From the NCBI GenBank assembly GCA_021108075.1, contig JAIORP010000110.1, positions 1 through 50,958 on the forward strand: a stretch of DNA of 50,958 bases, written 5' to 3'. Every line of letters begins with the position of its first letter. The stretch's first letter is position 1. The position numbers and the translations under genes were made by a program. Below the pieces are notes generated by a model. That model worked only from the letters and a program-made list of their open reading frames with translations. It ran no database searches and was not told where the DNA came from. The DNA is from Candidatus Omnitrophota bacterium. Its GTDB lineage: Bacteria; Omnitrophota; Gorgyraeia; Zapsychrales; Zapsychraceae. Shown piece after piece: positions 25,553-33,935 of the stretch.

Positions 25553-26692
25553 ATGAAGAGAAATTTATTATTAACACCCGGTCCAACTCAAATTCCTCCG
25601 GAATTGTGCGCGGCATTGGGCAAACCCATCATCCATCACCGAACCCCTCAATTTCAGCAGGCATTAAAAGATGCGATTACGGGTTTGAAATATGTTTATC
25701 AAACAACAAATGATATCTACATATTGGCGGGTTCAGGCACAGCCGGGATGGAAGCCGCTGTCTGTAATTTGCTTTCTGCCGGAGATAAAGCCATCACCGT
25801 TGAAGCCGGGAAATTTGGTGAGAGGTGGACAGAATTATGCAAGGCTTACGGTGCTGATCCTCAAGTTATCGAAGTGGAATGGGGCAAGGCTGTTCAGGCA
25901 GAGCAGATCAAAGACGCCTTAAAGAAACAACCAGAGACGAAAGCTGTTTTTATCACTTTGAATGAAACGTCAACGGCTGTTTTGACAGACGTGAAAGCCA
26001 TCGGGGCGGTTGTCAGGGAAACAAACGCTGTATTGGTTGTGGATGCCGTCAGTGGTCTGGGCGTTGTTGATTTGCAAACAGATAATTGGCATGCGGATGT
26101 TGTTGTTGCGGCATCACATAAAGGTTTTATGCTTCCTCCTGGGGTCGCGTTTGTTTCGGCCAGTCCGAAAGCCATCAAACAAATTAATGCGAGCACCAGT
26201 CCGCGTTATTATTTTGACTTGAGAAAAGCAAAAAAAGTGGTCGATAAGCCGGATACCCCTTTTACTCCAGCGATCGGGATTATAGTCGCGCTGGTTGATA
26301 GTGTTAAGTTTTTTCAGGAAAAAGGATTAGAAAATATTTTCCATCATTATGCCCGCCTGGCAGAGGGTGTTCGGGCAGCAGCCAGAGGCCTGGGGCTTTC
26401 GATTTTTACGGATGAATCCTGTCTGTCGAATGTGTTGACAGCTATTAATATCCCCGGTGAGATTGATGGAACAAAGATTGTTAAGCTGATGCGCGACACA
26501 TATGGTATATCTGTTGCCGGCGGTCAAGCCCAATTAAAAGGAAAGATCATCCGTATCGCGCACATGGGAGCGTTAGACGAGTTTGATCTCTTGACGGGAA
26601 TCTGTTGCCTTGAAAAAGTTTTAAAAGTATCAGGTTATTCCTTTAAGCTTGGAGCAGGGGTCAGTGCCGCGCAAGAGATTTATAATAAATAA
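25553..26692 (+). CDS. Class-V aminotransferase (serine/alanine-glyoxylate type)
   Basis: PLP-dependent aminotransferase. It shows LLTPGPTQIPPELCAAL and HHRTPQFQQ at the N-terminus, the cofactor aspartate in VVDAVSGLG (Asp164) and the Schiff-base lysine in AASHKGFMLPPG (Lys190). These are typical of the alanine-glyoxylate/serine-pyruvate/aspartate group also annotated as soluble hydrogenase 42-kDa subunit. I chose ATG 25553 because AAAGGA lies six bases upstream; the in-frame GTG at 25538 lies before that site. It precedes serA by 150 bases, so it may supply the transamination step of serine synthesis in place of SerC. The exact substrate is not proven by sequence. Confidence 0.87.
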   Translation: MKRNLLLTPGPTQIPPELCAALGKPIIHHRTPQFQQALKDAITGLKYVYQTTNDIYILAGSGTAGMEAAVCNLLSAGDKAITVEAGKFGERWTELCKAYGADPQVIEVEWGKAVQAEQIKDALKKQPETKAVFITLNETSTAVLTDVKAIGAVVRETNAVLVVDAVSGLGVVDLQTDNWHADVVVAASHKGFMLPPGVAFVSASPKAIKQINASTSPRYYFDLRKAKKVVDKPDTPFTPAIGIIVALVDSVKFFQEKGLENIFHHYARLAEGVRAAARGLGLSIFTDESCLSNVLTAINIPGEIDGTKIVKLMRDTYGISVAGGQAQLKGKIIRIAHMGALDEFDLLTGICCLEKVLKVSGYSFKLGAGVSAAQEIYNK

Positions 26693-26842
26693 TTTTTGAT
26701 GGTAATGTTCTGGATGTAAAGGCACTCAGGGATTTTTTAACCGGATTGGTTTTTATTTTCTGATTTTTTTAAGCCGTTTGTGGACGGGTTGAAAGATAGA
26801 TTTGTTTTGATATGCGAATTATTTTAAGAAAGGACGTAGACA

Positions 26843-28429
26843 ATGAAGATTTTAATTAGTGATAAATTATCGAAAGAAGGGATTGATATCTTAGAGGCGG
26901 TAAAGGAGTTTGAAGTTGATGTCAGGCCGGGACTGAGTCCCGAAAATTTAAAATTGATTATTAAGGATTATGAGGCCCTTATCGTTCGGAGCGGAACGAA
27001 AGTTACCGCTGATGTTATTGACGCGGCTGACAATTTAAAATTTATTGGCCGGGCTGGAGTCGGGTTAGATAATGTGGATTTAAAAGCTGCGACCAGGAAG
27101 GGTGTTGTTGCGATGAACACTCCGGCGGGGAACACAACTTCGACGGCCGAACAAACGATGAGCCTTATTTTATCCTTATCGAGGAATATTCCGCAGGCTT
27201 ACGCATCTTTGAAGGCCGGCAAGTGGGAACGCAGTAAATTTAAAGGGGTTGAACTTAAGGGAAAAAAACTTGGTGTGATCGGACTCGGTCGCATCGGGTC
27301 GACTGTCGCGAAATTTGCTAAGGCCTTTGGAATGGAGATCATTGCTTATGATCCATATCTATCTGCCGATGCTGCCATGCAACGTGGAATTGACCTGGTT
27401 GAACTGGAGACATTGATTAAAGAATCTGATTACATTACGATCCATATCCCGAAAACAGCGGAGACCAAAGATTTAATCAGTGATAAAGAATTTGACATGA
27501 TGAAACCATCAGCAAGGTTGATTAACTGCGCGCGGGGGGGGATCATTAATGAACAAGCTTTAGTTAAGGCGTTAGAAGGGAATAAGATCAAAGGTTGTGC
27601 TTTGGATGTTTATGAGTCAGAGCCACCTGATTTTAGCTCGCCGCTATTTAAATTTGATAATTGTGTGACAACACCTCACTTAGGTGCGTCAACGGATGAA
27701 GCTCAGGTTAATGTTGCTATTGAAATAGCGGAAACCATTCGTGACGCATTGTTAGGACGAGGTATTGTCAATGCGGCTAATTTCCCATCTGTTGATGCGG
27801 AATCGTATATAGTTTTAGAACCGTATATTAATCTTGCTTTGAGTATAGGGAAGGTCGCCGGTCAATTAGCAATAGGAAGGGTTAGTGAAGTTAAGATTAC
27901 ATATAGCGGAGATATTACCCGGTTCAAGGTCGCATCAGTTAGCCTGTCGTTGATGAATGGTCTCTTGCAGCCGATTCTTGGGGAAGACGCTGTCAACTAT
28001 ATCAATGCCCTGGATATCGCAAAAGAACGTGCCATTAAGGTTCAAGAAATTCATTCAAGTAATGTTGAAGAATTTGTGAACTGCATTTATGTTGAAATTA
28101 AAACAGATAAAGACCCGTTTGTTATTTGGGGCACGCTCTCAGCCAACCAGCAGCCGCGGATTGTGAAGATCAACAATGTTTATGTGGAAGCGGTCCCTGA
28201 GGGGCATATGCTATTTATCAACAATAAGGATAAGCCCGGTATTGTCGGCGCGGTCGGCACGATATTAGCCCAAGAAAATATCAATATTGCCGGAATTGTT
28301 TTTGGTCGAGAATCAAAAGGTGGTTTAGCCCTCAGTGTTGTGAATGTGGATAGTGAAGTTCCACAAACAACAATAGATAAAATTAAGAACACAAAGGATG
28401 TCTTATTCGTAAAGTATCTTAAGGTCTAA
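26843..28429 (+). CDS. serA: D-3-phosphoglycerate dehydrogenase
   Basis: Oxidises 3-phosphoglycerate to 3-phosphohydroxypyruvate, the first step of serine synthesis. Residues 1-300 hold the split substrate domain and the NAD-binding Rossmann domain (LGVIGLGRIGSTVAKFAKAFGM). The substrate arginine is in INCARGGIINE and the catalytic histidine in TTPHLGAST. An intervening allosteric-substrate-binding domain (about 315-445) and a C-terminal ACT domain (about 455-528, KPGIVGAVGTILAQENINIAG) make it the long form (528 residues) found in many bacteria. The ACT domain suggests feedback control by serine. AAGAAAGGA precedes the ATG. Confidence 0.96.
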   Translation: MKILISDKLSKEGIDILEAVKEFEVDVRPGLSPENLKLIIKDYEALIVRSGTKVTADVIDAADNLKFIGRAGVGLDNVDLKAATRKGVVAMNTPAGNTTSTAEQTMSLILSLSRNIPQAYASLKAGKWERSKFKGVELKGKKLGVIGLGRIGSTVAKFAKAFGMEIIAYDPYLSADAAMQRGIDLVELETLIKESDYITIHIPKTAETKDLISDKEFDMMKPSARLINCARGGIINEQALVKALEGNKIKGCALDVYESEPPDFSSPLFKFDNCVTTPHLGASTDEAQVNVAIEIAETIRDALLGRGIVNAANFPSVDAESYIVLEPYINLALSIGKVAGQLAIGRVSEVKITYSGDITRFKVASVSLSLMNGLLQPILGEDAVNYINALDIAKERAIKVQEIHSSNVEEFVNCIYVEIKTDKDPFVIWGTLSANQQPRIVKINNVYVEAVPEGHMLFINNKDKPGIVGAVGTILAQENINIAGIVFGRESKGGLALSVVNVDSEVPQTTIDKIKNTKDVLFVKYLKV

Positions 28430-28498
28430 TTTTTTCATTGTTAGACATCATGGTGCTGTGCCGGATAAAGACATCCGGGTCTGGGTAAAGAGGAAATC

Positions 28499-29209
28499 AT
28501 GGAAGCTATTATCTCAACAGCATTTAATTCAGGATTATGGGATTCATTGAATCCATGTAATCTAGCAAATCTTATCGTTTATACCTTTATGCTGTTTTAT
28601 TTTTGTCGAACAGCGGCATCTGTTCGTTTATTCGCTGTTTCATTTATCATTTCCAGCATGATCATCACGTACCATGTTCTGCATGGTGTTTTTTATAACT
28701 TCTATACGATTGGTTGGTTGTTTGATCTTCTGCAATACTCGTATCTCGCATTGTCGATTGTGATTATTATTGCTGGTTGTATTCATTTTATTGATTGGAA
28801 GAACCTTCTCACCTCGAAGGATCTTGATAAAGTCATCATCAAGCAGACTTACGTCATCCCTGCTCCCGGACGGAAACCGTTGAATTTTCTTATTGTATTG
28901 CTTGTGAGCTTTCTTGCTGGCGCGGTCTTATCATTTATGATGGGAGTCTGGCCCATGGGATGGAATATTTATAATTATTGGGCAGAGGCAGCTGTTGTCG
29001 GTGATATGATTACCTCAATTCTTGTTCTAATGTTGTACACATTATTTCTTATGATACCGTTTATTTTTGTTACGACCGTATTTCTATCGTCGATGAGAAT
29101 TAAGATAAATCAAGATTTTTTAGTGCGTAAAATTGCATTGGTTAAAATTATGACCGCTGGTTTTTATATCGCGGTAGGATTAGGCTTAAGCTATATTGTG
29201 TTGCGCTAA
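28499..29209 (+). CDS. CcdA/DsbD-like polytopic membrane protein with NPC motif
   Basis: A 236-residue protein with about six hydrophobic segments. Near the N-terminus it has LWDSLNPCNLANLIVY: an Asn-Pro-Cys at the start of the first helix, as in families distantly related to the cytochrome-c-biogenesis protein CcdA and the DsbD membrane domain. The second cysteine needed for a CcdA-type redox pair is not in the equivalent place. The remaining cysteines are Cys36 (FYFCRT) and one in IIIAGCIHF. Function is therefore uncertain: electron transfer across the membrane or another transport role. It lies 69 bases after serA with a GAGGAAAT site before the ATG, and 333 bases before purA. Confidence 0.65.
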   Translation: MEAIISTAFNSGLWDSLNPCNLANLIVYTFMLFYFCRTAASVRLFAVSFIISSMIITYHVLHGVFYNFYTIGWLFDLLQYSYLALSIVIIIAGCIHFIDWKNLLTSKDLDKVIIKQTYVIPAPGRKPLNFLIVLLVSFLAGAVLSFMMGVWPMGWNIYNYWAEAAVVGDMITSILVLMLYTLFLMIPFIFVTTVFLSSMRIKINQDFLVRKIALVKIMTAGFYIAVGLGLSYIVLR

Positions 29210-29257
29210 TATTCAATGTAATCTGTCTTTTTTTTCGTAAAATCGTTTTGCTTTTTT

Positions 29258-29302
29258 AGTGAATCTCCTCGCAGCAGAGCTCAGAGGAATTCACTCCATT
29301 AA
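29258..29302 (+). repeat. 45-base hairpin repeat, copy 1
   Basis: AGTGAAT at the left pairs with ATTCACT at 29289-29295, with inner TCCTC/GAGGA. The 45 bases through CCATTAA are the exact reverse complement of 46172-46216. Confidence 0.85.
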
Positions 29303-29317
29303 ACGAGTAATCTTGAT

Positions 29318-29345
29318 ACGATTGATTGATCCGGATCGTTTTTTT
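29318..29345 (+). terminator. Weak factor-independent terminator candidate
   Basis: ACGAT (29318-29322) pairs with ATCGT (29335-29339) and a run of seven T follows. It is about 110 bases after the CcdA-like gene and 200 before purA. The stem is short. Confidence 0.35.
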
Positions 29346-29542
29346 AAGTTAAGACGGATTATTTTTTTTGTCAATTTTCTTTAATGATACGAGGAATGAT
29401 TCCTTTTTTCCGCATATTTGATTCGTTCATTGATGATGAAAATGAACAAAATGAAATAGAAGAGAATTCCAATGCTGACTGAGGTCGCAATATTTTTGAT
29501 TCGGTCGGGTGCAACTACTAAACGTTTAAAAAAGGAAGATAC

Positions 29543-30814
29543 ATGAATGTAGCAGTGATTGGTTCCCAATGGGGAGACGAAGGAAAAGGGAAGTTAATCG
29601 ATATCCTTTCGGAGAATAAAGATATTACTGTGCGTTATCAGGGTGGTAATAATGCCGGCCATACGGTGGTTGTGGGGGATAAAGAATATATTTTTCACTT
29701 ATTGCCATCAGCGATTTTACATAAAGGGAAAGTCTGCGTTATCGGAAATGGTGTGGTCGTGGACCCCGTCGCTTTGCTGGATGAAATTGCAAATTTAAAG
29801 GGCAAGAAAATATCCGTGACACCCGCTCGTTTAAAAATTTCAGGTCTTTGTCATGTTGTCATGCCGTATCACAGGATTTTAGATGGCTTACGCGAAACGA
29901 AAAGAAAAAATAAAATAGGAACCACCGGAAGGGGAATTGGTCCATGTTATGCCGATAAAGTGACCCGTTGCGGTATTCGGGTGATCGATTTGCTTAATCC
30001 TCGGGTTTTTAAGGCTAAGTTGGAAGATAATCTGCGGGAGAAGAATGAAATATTCACCAAAGTCTATGGGGAAAAAATTTTTGACTTCAAGCATATTTAT
30101 CAAGAGTACTTGAATTATGGTAAACAATTGAGTCCGTTTGTTGTGGACGCAGCCGTGTATCTGAACAGGTCAATTGATAAGAAAAAAACAATTCTTTTTG
30201 AAGGGGCGCAAGGGACTTTTTTAGACATTGATTTCGGAACATATCCGTATGTTACCTCCTCGAATTCTACCGTTGGCGGCATTGGCCCTGGTAGCGGGGT
30301 TGCGCCGACGAAAGTTGATAAAGTGATTGCTTGCGTGAAAGCCTACACAACCCGGGTGGGAGAAGGCCCCTTCCCAACAGAATTTTCTTCGCGATTGAAA
30401 GATGATATCCGCCAGAAAGGAAAAGAATTCGGGGCAACAACCGGACGGCCTCGCCGTTGTGGGTGGTTCGATAGTGTGCTGGTCCGATATTCCATCCTGA
30501 TCAATGGCGTTTCTGAGTTAGCAATCATGAAGTTAGATGTTTTAGATGAGCTAAAGAAAATTCAAATTTGTACGGGTTACCGATACCGGGGGAAAATGTA
30601 CAAAGATTTTCCGATGGATCTGGAAGTCATTAGCGGGGTTAAGCCTATATATGAAGAAATGGATGGTTGGCAAGAACCGATCAGCAATATTCGTCAATAT
30701 GACAATTTGCCGGAAAACGCGAAACGCTACATTAATTGTTTAGAGCGATTATTGAAGGTTGAAATAAAGTATATTTCCATCGGTTCAAAACGTGACCAGA
30801 TTATTTTCCGTTAG
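29543..30814 (+). CDS. purA: Adenylosuccinate synthetase
   Basis: Couples GTP hydrolysis to the joining of IMP and aspartate in AMP synthesis. The N-terminal GSQWGDEGKGKLID holds the P-loop and the catalytic aspartate. NNAGHTVV carries the catalytic histidine, and TTGRGIGPCYADK, FEGAQGTFLDIDFGTYPYVTSSN and the C-terminal guanine-binding ISIGSKRDQII region are all present. 423 residues is the normal length. AAAAAAGGAAG precedes the ATG. It appears to be a single-gene unit, with spacers of more than 300 bases on both sides. Confidence 0.97.
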   Translation: MNVAVIGSQWGDEGKGKLIDILSENKDITVRYQGGNNAGHTVVVGDKEYIFHLLPSAILHKGKVCVIGNGVVVDPVALLDEIANLKGKKISVTPARLKISGLCHVVMPYHRILDGLRETKRKNKIGTTGRGIGPCYADKVTRCGIRVIDLLNPRVFKAKLEDNLREKNEIFTKVYGEKIFDFKHIYQEYLNYGKQLSPFVVDAAVYLNRSIDKKKTILFEGAQGTFLDIDFGTYPYVTSSNSTVGGIGPGSGVAPTKVDKVIACVKAYTTRVGEGPFPTEFSSRLKDDIRQKGKEFGATTGRPRRCGWFDSVLVRYSILINGVSELAIMKLDVLDELKKIQICTGYRYRGKMYKDFPMDLEVISGVKPIYEEMDGWQEPISNIRQYDNLPENAKRYINCLERLLKVEIKYISIGSKRDQIIFR

Positions 30815-30886
30815 TGTTGCCGGAAGCAATTCTTCTACTATTAAGAATTATTAGATGTTTATTTATAGTATATTAAATTAATTAGC

Positions 30887-30915
30887 TTGACTTTAAAATT
30901 GCCCTATGATATGTT
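30887..30915 (+). promoter_or_regulatory. Promoter with extended -10 for the OmpA-like lipoprotein
   Basis: TTGACT (30887-30892) is followed after 17 bases by TATGTT (30910-30915), with TG one base before the -10, i.e. an extended -10. Start would be near 30922. Confidence 0.5.
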
Positions 30916-31110
30916 GTGTACTGACTTTTCTTACAAGAATTTATTCAATATTTTTTTCAAAAAGTTTGAAGTTTTTTTATTATTTGTAACATGAAATGTG
31001 TTGTCTTGCAAAGGGATCAATCCAAATAAACAGAAAGTCCTTTTGTCTAAACCATATAGATTGTTTCATGATAATTTTTTCATATTGAGACCAGAAGAAT
31101 CTTGATAATG

Positions 31111-31185
31111 ATGATCCTCCTCTTTGCAGGATTTATGATCAATAAGATTTTGGCAATCTCAACCTGACTCAAAAAGGAGGATCGT
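31111..31185 (+). promoter_or_regulatory. Leader element that can hide the ribosome-binding site
   Basis: GATCCTCCT (31113-31121) is the exact reverse complement of AGGAGGATC (31175-31183), which contains the Shine-Dalgarno sequence of the next gene. With A31111-T31185 and a G-T wobble the helix reaches 11 pairs and abuts the start codon. A competing local stem, ATCCT (31114-31118) with AGGAT (31128-31132), would free the site. This suggests a translational switch or RNA thermometer. Confidence 0.5.
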
Positions 31186-31797
31186 ATGCGATTAAGAAGT
31201 TTAGTTATCTTGCCTGTGGTAATGTTACTCCTCTCATCGATGTTATTAACGGGATGCACCTTTGTTTTTCAGAAAGGGAGACGGGTTGATGTCGAAAAAA
31301 TATCTAAATTGAAGAATGAGTTGACGGATTTAGAGCGTGCAAAAGCAGAGTTGGAAGACCGCCTCAAGAATGAAATTGTCGATAAAGATGTTAAGGTTGA
31401 GATGCTTGAGAAGGGATTGGTGATCACATTCGTGGCCGAGGTCCTATTTGATTCCGGTAAAGATAAATTGCGTAAAGAATCCCACAGTATTTTGGATAAA
31501 GTGGCGCATGTTTTAAACACGACGATTAAAGACTTATCCGTCGGGGTTGAAGGTCATACTGACGACGTGCCGATCAAGTATTCGGGTTGGAAGACTAATT
31601 GGGAATTATCAGCCGCCCGCGCCTTAAGTGTTTTGCACTATTTAGTACAGAAGCATAATGTCGGGTCGAAAAGATTATCCGCGACTGGTTTCGGCGAATT
31701 TCATCCTGTAGCGACAAATAAAACGACTGTCGGACGACAAAAGAATCGACGAGTCGAAATCGTTATTTTACCTAAATCAGAAAAGAAGAAACGATAA
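31186..31797 (+). CDS. OmpA-family peptidoglycan-associated lipoprotein
   Basis: Outer-membrane lipoprotein expected to tether the envelope to peptidoglycan. Signal peptide with lipobox LLTGC (lipidated Cys24). A short charged coiled coil (about 33-68) follows. An OmpA/MotB C-terminal domain (about 75-200) shows FDSGKDKL, GHTDDVPI, NWELSAARALSVL and a QKNRRVEIVI ending. The GHTDD and R-x-x-R residues are those that bind diaminopimelate in the family. A perfect AGGAGG ribosome-binding site precedes the ATG but can be paired by the leader. It resembles Pal in design but has an added coiled coil, and no tol genes are near. A downstream gene follows after 30 bases. Confidence 0.9.
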   Translation: MRLRSLVILPVVMLLLSSMLLTGCTFVFQKGRRVDVEKISKLKNELTDLERAKAELEDRLKNEIVDKDVKVEMLEKGLVITFVAEVLFDSGKDKLRKESHSILDKVAHVLNTTIKDLSVGVEGHTDDVPIKYSGWKTNWELSAARALSVLHYLVQKHNVGSKRLSATGFGEFHPVATNKTTVGRQKNRRVEIVILPKSEKKKR

Positions 31798-31827
31798 GAA
31801 CAGGTTAATAACAAGAAGGGGGCGAAA

Positions 31828-32208
31828 TTGAGAATACTCATTTACCTTATCAGTTTTGTGATTATCGCAGCATCAATCGCGTTTGCCGTGTATTACAACA
31901 ATGAAGCTGATCAGGCAACCCAATCCTTGGAACATGAACGCTACAGTCGTATGATGGCCGAAGAAGGATTAGAAAAAGCCAAGGGAACGATCACAGCATT
32001 AGAAGCGGAAATGAATAGAATTAACGTTAAAATTAAAGGCACGAAAGTCATGCTTGAACAGGCGACTTCGACTAATAAAAATTTGAAAACTCGTTTAGAC
32101 CGTGCATTACAGGCCAAAGATGATTTGCGAGAAAGAATTCAAACCTTACAGAATGAACTCAAGCAGCGAGAAAGTGCCATGGCTCCTTTGGCACCTGCCG
32201 TTAATTAA
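31828..32208 (+). CDS. Membrane-anchored coiled-coil protein, unknown function
   Basis: I do not recognise a family. The 126 residues comprise one N-terminal membrane helix (about 3-20) and a long predicted coiled coil (about 27-115) rich in Glu, Lys, Leu and Ala with heptad-like spacing. The tail contains two short proline-alanine steps. The start is TTG, chosen because AGGGGG lies five bases upstream. It is 30 bases after the OmpA-like lipoprotein gene and is followed by a terminator candidate, so the two form a small envelope operon. A scaffold or spacer role between inner membrane and wall is a guess. Confidence 0.75.
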   Translation: MRILIYLISFVIIAASIAFAVYYNNEADQATQSLEHERYSRMMAEEGLEKAKGTITALEAEMNRINVKIKGTKVMLEQATSTNKNLKTRLDRALQAKDDLRERIQTLQNELKQRESAMAPLAPAVN

Positions 32209-32285
32209 GAGATGATGATGAAATATTAAAATGCTATGATTGACTAGGCTAATTGTGAATAATATATAAAGTGTGCTTGAACTGA

Positions 32286-32311
32286 GGGGGATGATATCCC
32301 CCATTTTATTT
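32286..32311 (+). terminator. Factor-independent terminator before uppS
   Basis: GGGGGAT (32286-32292) pairs perfectly with ATCCCCC (32296-32302) around a three-base loop and is followed by ATTTTATTT. It would end the OmpA-lipoprotein/coiled-coil transcript. Confidence 0.65.
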
Positions 32312-32335
32312 AAATGCACATTGATTGATGAATAT

Positions 32336-33064
32336 ATGGATGAATTGAATTTAGATAGGTTACCGAAACATGTCGCTATCATCATGGATGGCAATGGGCG
32401 TTGGGCGCAGCAAAAAGGTTATCCCCGCACGACTGGTCACATCGAAGGGGTAAAAAGGGTTCAAGATATTGTGGTCTATGCTTCGCGGATCGGGTTGAAA
32501 TTTATTACGCTATATACGTTCTCAACCGAGAATTGGAATCGTCCGGTAACGGAAATCAATATGTTGATGAACACGTTGAGTAAGGTTTTAAAAACGAAAG
32601 CTAATTTTCTTAAAAAAAACAATATCCGGTTTCAGATGATAGGTCGAATGGACCGTATCCCGGCTGCCGTCTTGAAGTCCATTCAATTTGTTAAGGATAC
32701 GACGAAGGACTGTACAGGCTTGACCTTAAACTTAGCATTTAATTATGGAAGCAGGTTAGAGATTGTTGACGCCGTCAGGCAGATTATTCAGGACATCATG
32801 GAAGGCAAGAAATTAGCAGAGGATATTTCCGAATCAGATATCACGAACTGTTTGTATACACATATGTTGCCGGACCCGGATTTGTTAATCCGTACCTCTG
32901 GCGAAAAGCGCATCAGTAATTTTTTGTTATGGCAACTGTCGTACGCGGAATTTTATTTCACGGAAACATGCTGGCCGGATTTCAAACAGAGCGAATTTAA
33001 AGCAGCCCTTATTGAATATCAAAACAGAGAAAGGCGTTATGGAGATATAACGACCAAAGGATGA
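32336..33064 (+). CDS. uppS: Undecaprenyl diphosphate synthase (isoprenyl transferase)
   Basis: Cis-prenyltransferase making the C55 lipid carrier for peptidoglycan and LPS sugars. The motif HVAIIMDGNGRWA (catalytic Asp18), GHIEG, LYTFSTENWNRP, LNLAFNYGSR and DLLIRTSGEKRISNFLLWQ are all present. I chose ATG 32336, giving 242 residues starting MDELNLDRLP. The frame is open back to a GTG at 32273, but that would run through the terminator hairpin at 32286. ATG 32291 overlaps the hairpin itself. No clear ribosome-binding site is seen before 32336. cdsA starts three bases after its stop. Confidence 0.94.
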   Translation: MDELNLDRLPKHVAIIMDGNGRWAQQKGYPRTTGHIEGVKRVQDIVVYASRIGLKFITLYTFSTENWNRPVTEINMLMNTLSKVLKTKANFLKKNNIRFQMIGRMDRIPAAVLKSIQFVKDTTKDCTGLTLNLAFNYGSRLEIVDAVRQIIQDIMEGKKLAEDISESDITNCLYTHMLPDPDLLIRTSGEKRISNFLLWQLSYAEFYFTETCWPDFKQSEFKAALIEYQNRERRYGDITTKG

Positions 33065-33067
33065 TGA

Positions 33068-33892
33068 ATGAATAAAGATCGTGTGATCAGTTCAACGATA
33101 ATGATTTTGTTGTCGCTGTTTGCCGTGATCAATAAGTGGGTATTCTTAATTGTATTACTTGCTTTGATTATCGCAGGGTTATATGAGTTTTTTTATTTAA
33201 TCAAAAAAAAAGGGATTCCTATTTATAGCTATACCGGGATCGCTATCGGAGTTTCGATTCCGCTCTCAATCTTTTTCAGGTTTGAACCCACGAAAGGTTG
33301 GGAACTGTTGTTCATTGTGTTAATGCTTTTAACGATTTTTGTTTTGCAGTTGTATCGTAAAGAAAATCAGAACGCTATTATCGGGATATCAACAACCCTG
33401 TTCGGGGTGTTGTATGTTTCCTGGTTTTTTAGCTTTTTAGTCAAGATCCGTTATTTAATGCCGGAAGTCGAAGGCGCCGGTATAAAATTGTTAGGTTTTA
33501 TTCTTATAATCACCAAGTGTGGCGATATGGGCGCATTAATTGTTGGCAGTAGATACGGAAAGCATCCGTTGTTAAAACGGGTTAGTCCCAATAAAACAAT
33601 TGAAGGCAGTCTCGGCAGTTTCACTTTTAGTGCTTTAGCGGCGGTTTGTGCCAAATCTTTATTGCCGGCATGTTTGAATTTTCAAATTTGGCAAATTATT
33701 TTAATCGGGATGTTTTTCGGCGGACTTGGCCAATTGGGTGATTTATCAGAATCACTGATTAAGCGGGATTGCAATGTGAAGGATTCAGGGAAGATGTTGC
33801 CGGCATTAGGTGGCGTTTTGGATGCCATTGATAGTTTATTATTTTCTGCTCCGGCATTTTATTTTTTTATGAGTTCAATTTTATCAAAATGA
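33068..33892 (+). CDS. cdsA: Phosphatidate cytidylyltransferase
   Basis: Polytopic inner-membrane enzyme that makes CDP-diacylglycerol from phosphatidate and CTP. About eight hydrophobic segments. SPNKTIEGSLGSF and the C-terminal signature region (KRDCNVKDSGKMLPALGGVLDAIDS, about 231-255, split here for reading) identify it. The family signature usually reads HGG-x-LDR-x-D; here the His is Leu and the Arg is Ala, while both metal-binding aspartates (KRD and the final D) remain. 274 residues is normal. AAGGATG before the ATG overlaps the uppS end, indicating coupling. Confidence 0.92.
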   Translation: MNKDRVISSTIMILLSLFAVINKWVFLIVLLALIIAGLYEFFYLIKKKGIPIYSYTGIAIGVSIPLSIFFRFEPTKGWELLFIVLMLLTIFVLQLYRKENQNAIIGISTTLFGVLYVSWFFSFLVKIRYLMPEVEGAGIKLLGFILIITKCGDMGALIVGSRYGKHPLLKRVSPNKTIEGSLGSFTFSALAAVCAKSLLPACLNFQIWQIILIGMFFGGLGQLGDLSESLIKRDCNVKDSGKMLPALGGVLDAIDSLLFSAPAFYFFMSSILSK

Positions 33893-33935
33893 GTTAAAAC
33901 GACTCATAAATAGAGCTATCAATATAATTTTTTGA

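Larger units (their letters stand above)
29210..29542. other. 333-base spacer before purA
   Basis: It holds the 45-base hairpin repeat (29258-29302) and a weak terminator candidate (29318-29345). The rest is AT-rich and shows no gene I can support. A minus-strand frame of 62 codons runs through its right half into purA; I treat it as a shadow. Confidence 0.5.
30815..31185. other. 371-base spacer carrying promoter and long leader of the OmpA-like lipoprotein gene
   Basis: It is strongly AT-rich. It contains a weak AATTCTT/AAGAATT stem just after purA (30828-30849), the promoter at 30887-30915 and a leader of about 260 bases ending in the SD-occluding pairing described separately. No ORF is supported. 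Confidence 0.55.

Noticed and set aside
29381..29569. 62-codon minus-strand ORF with a hydrophobic segment upstream of purA
   Set aside because: It overlaps the purA start and ribosome-binding site. The hydrophobic run is what AT-rich DNA gives by chance.
32273..32335. Upstream extension of uppS to GTG 32273
   Set aside because: It would run through a perfect GC hairpin with T-rich tail, best read as the terminator of the previous operon.
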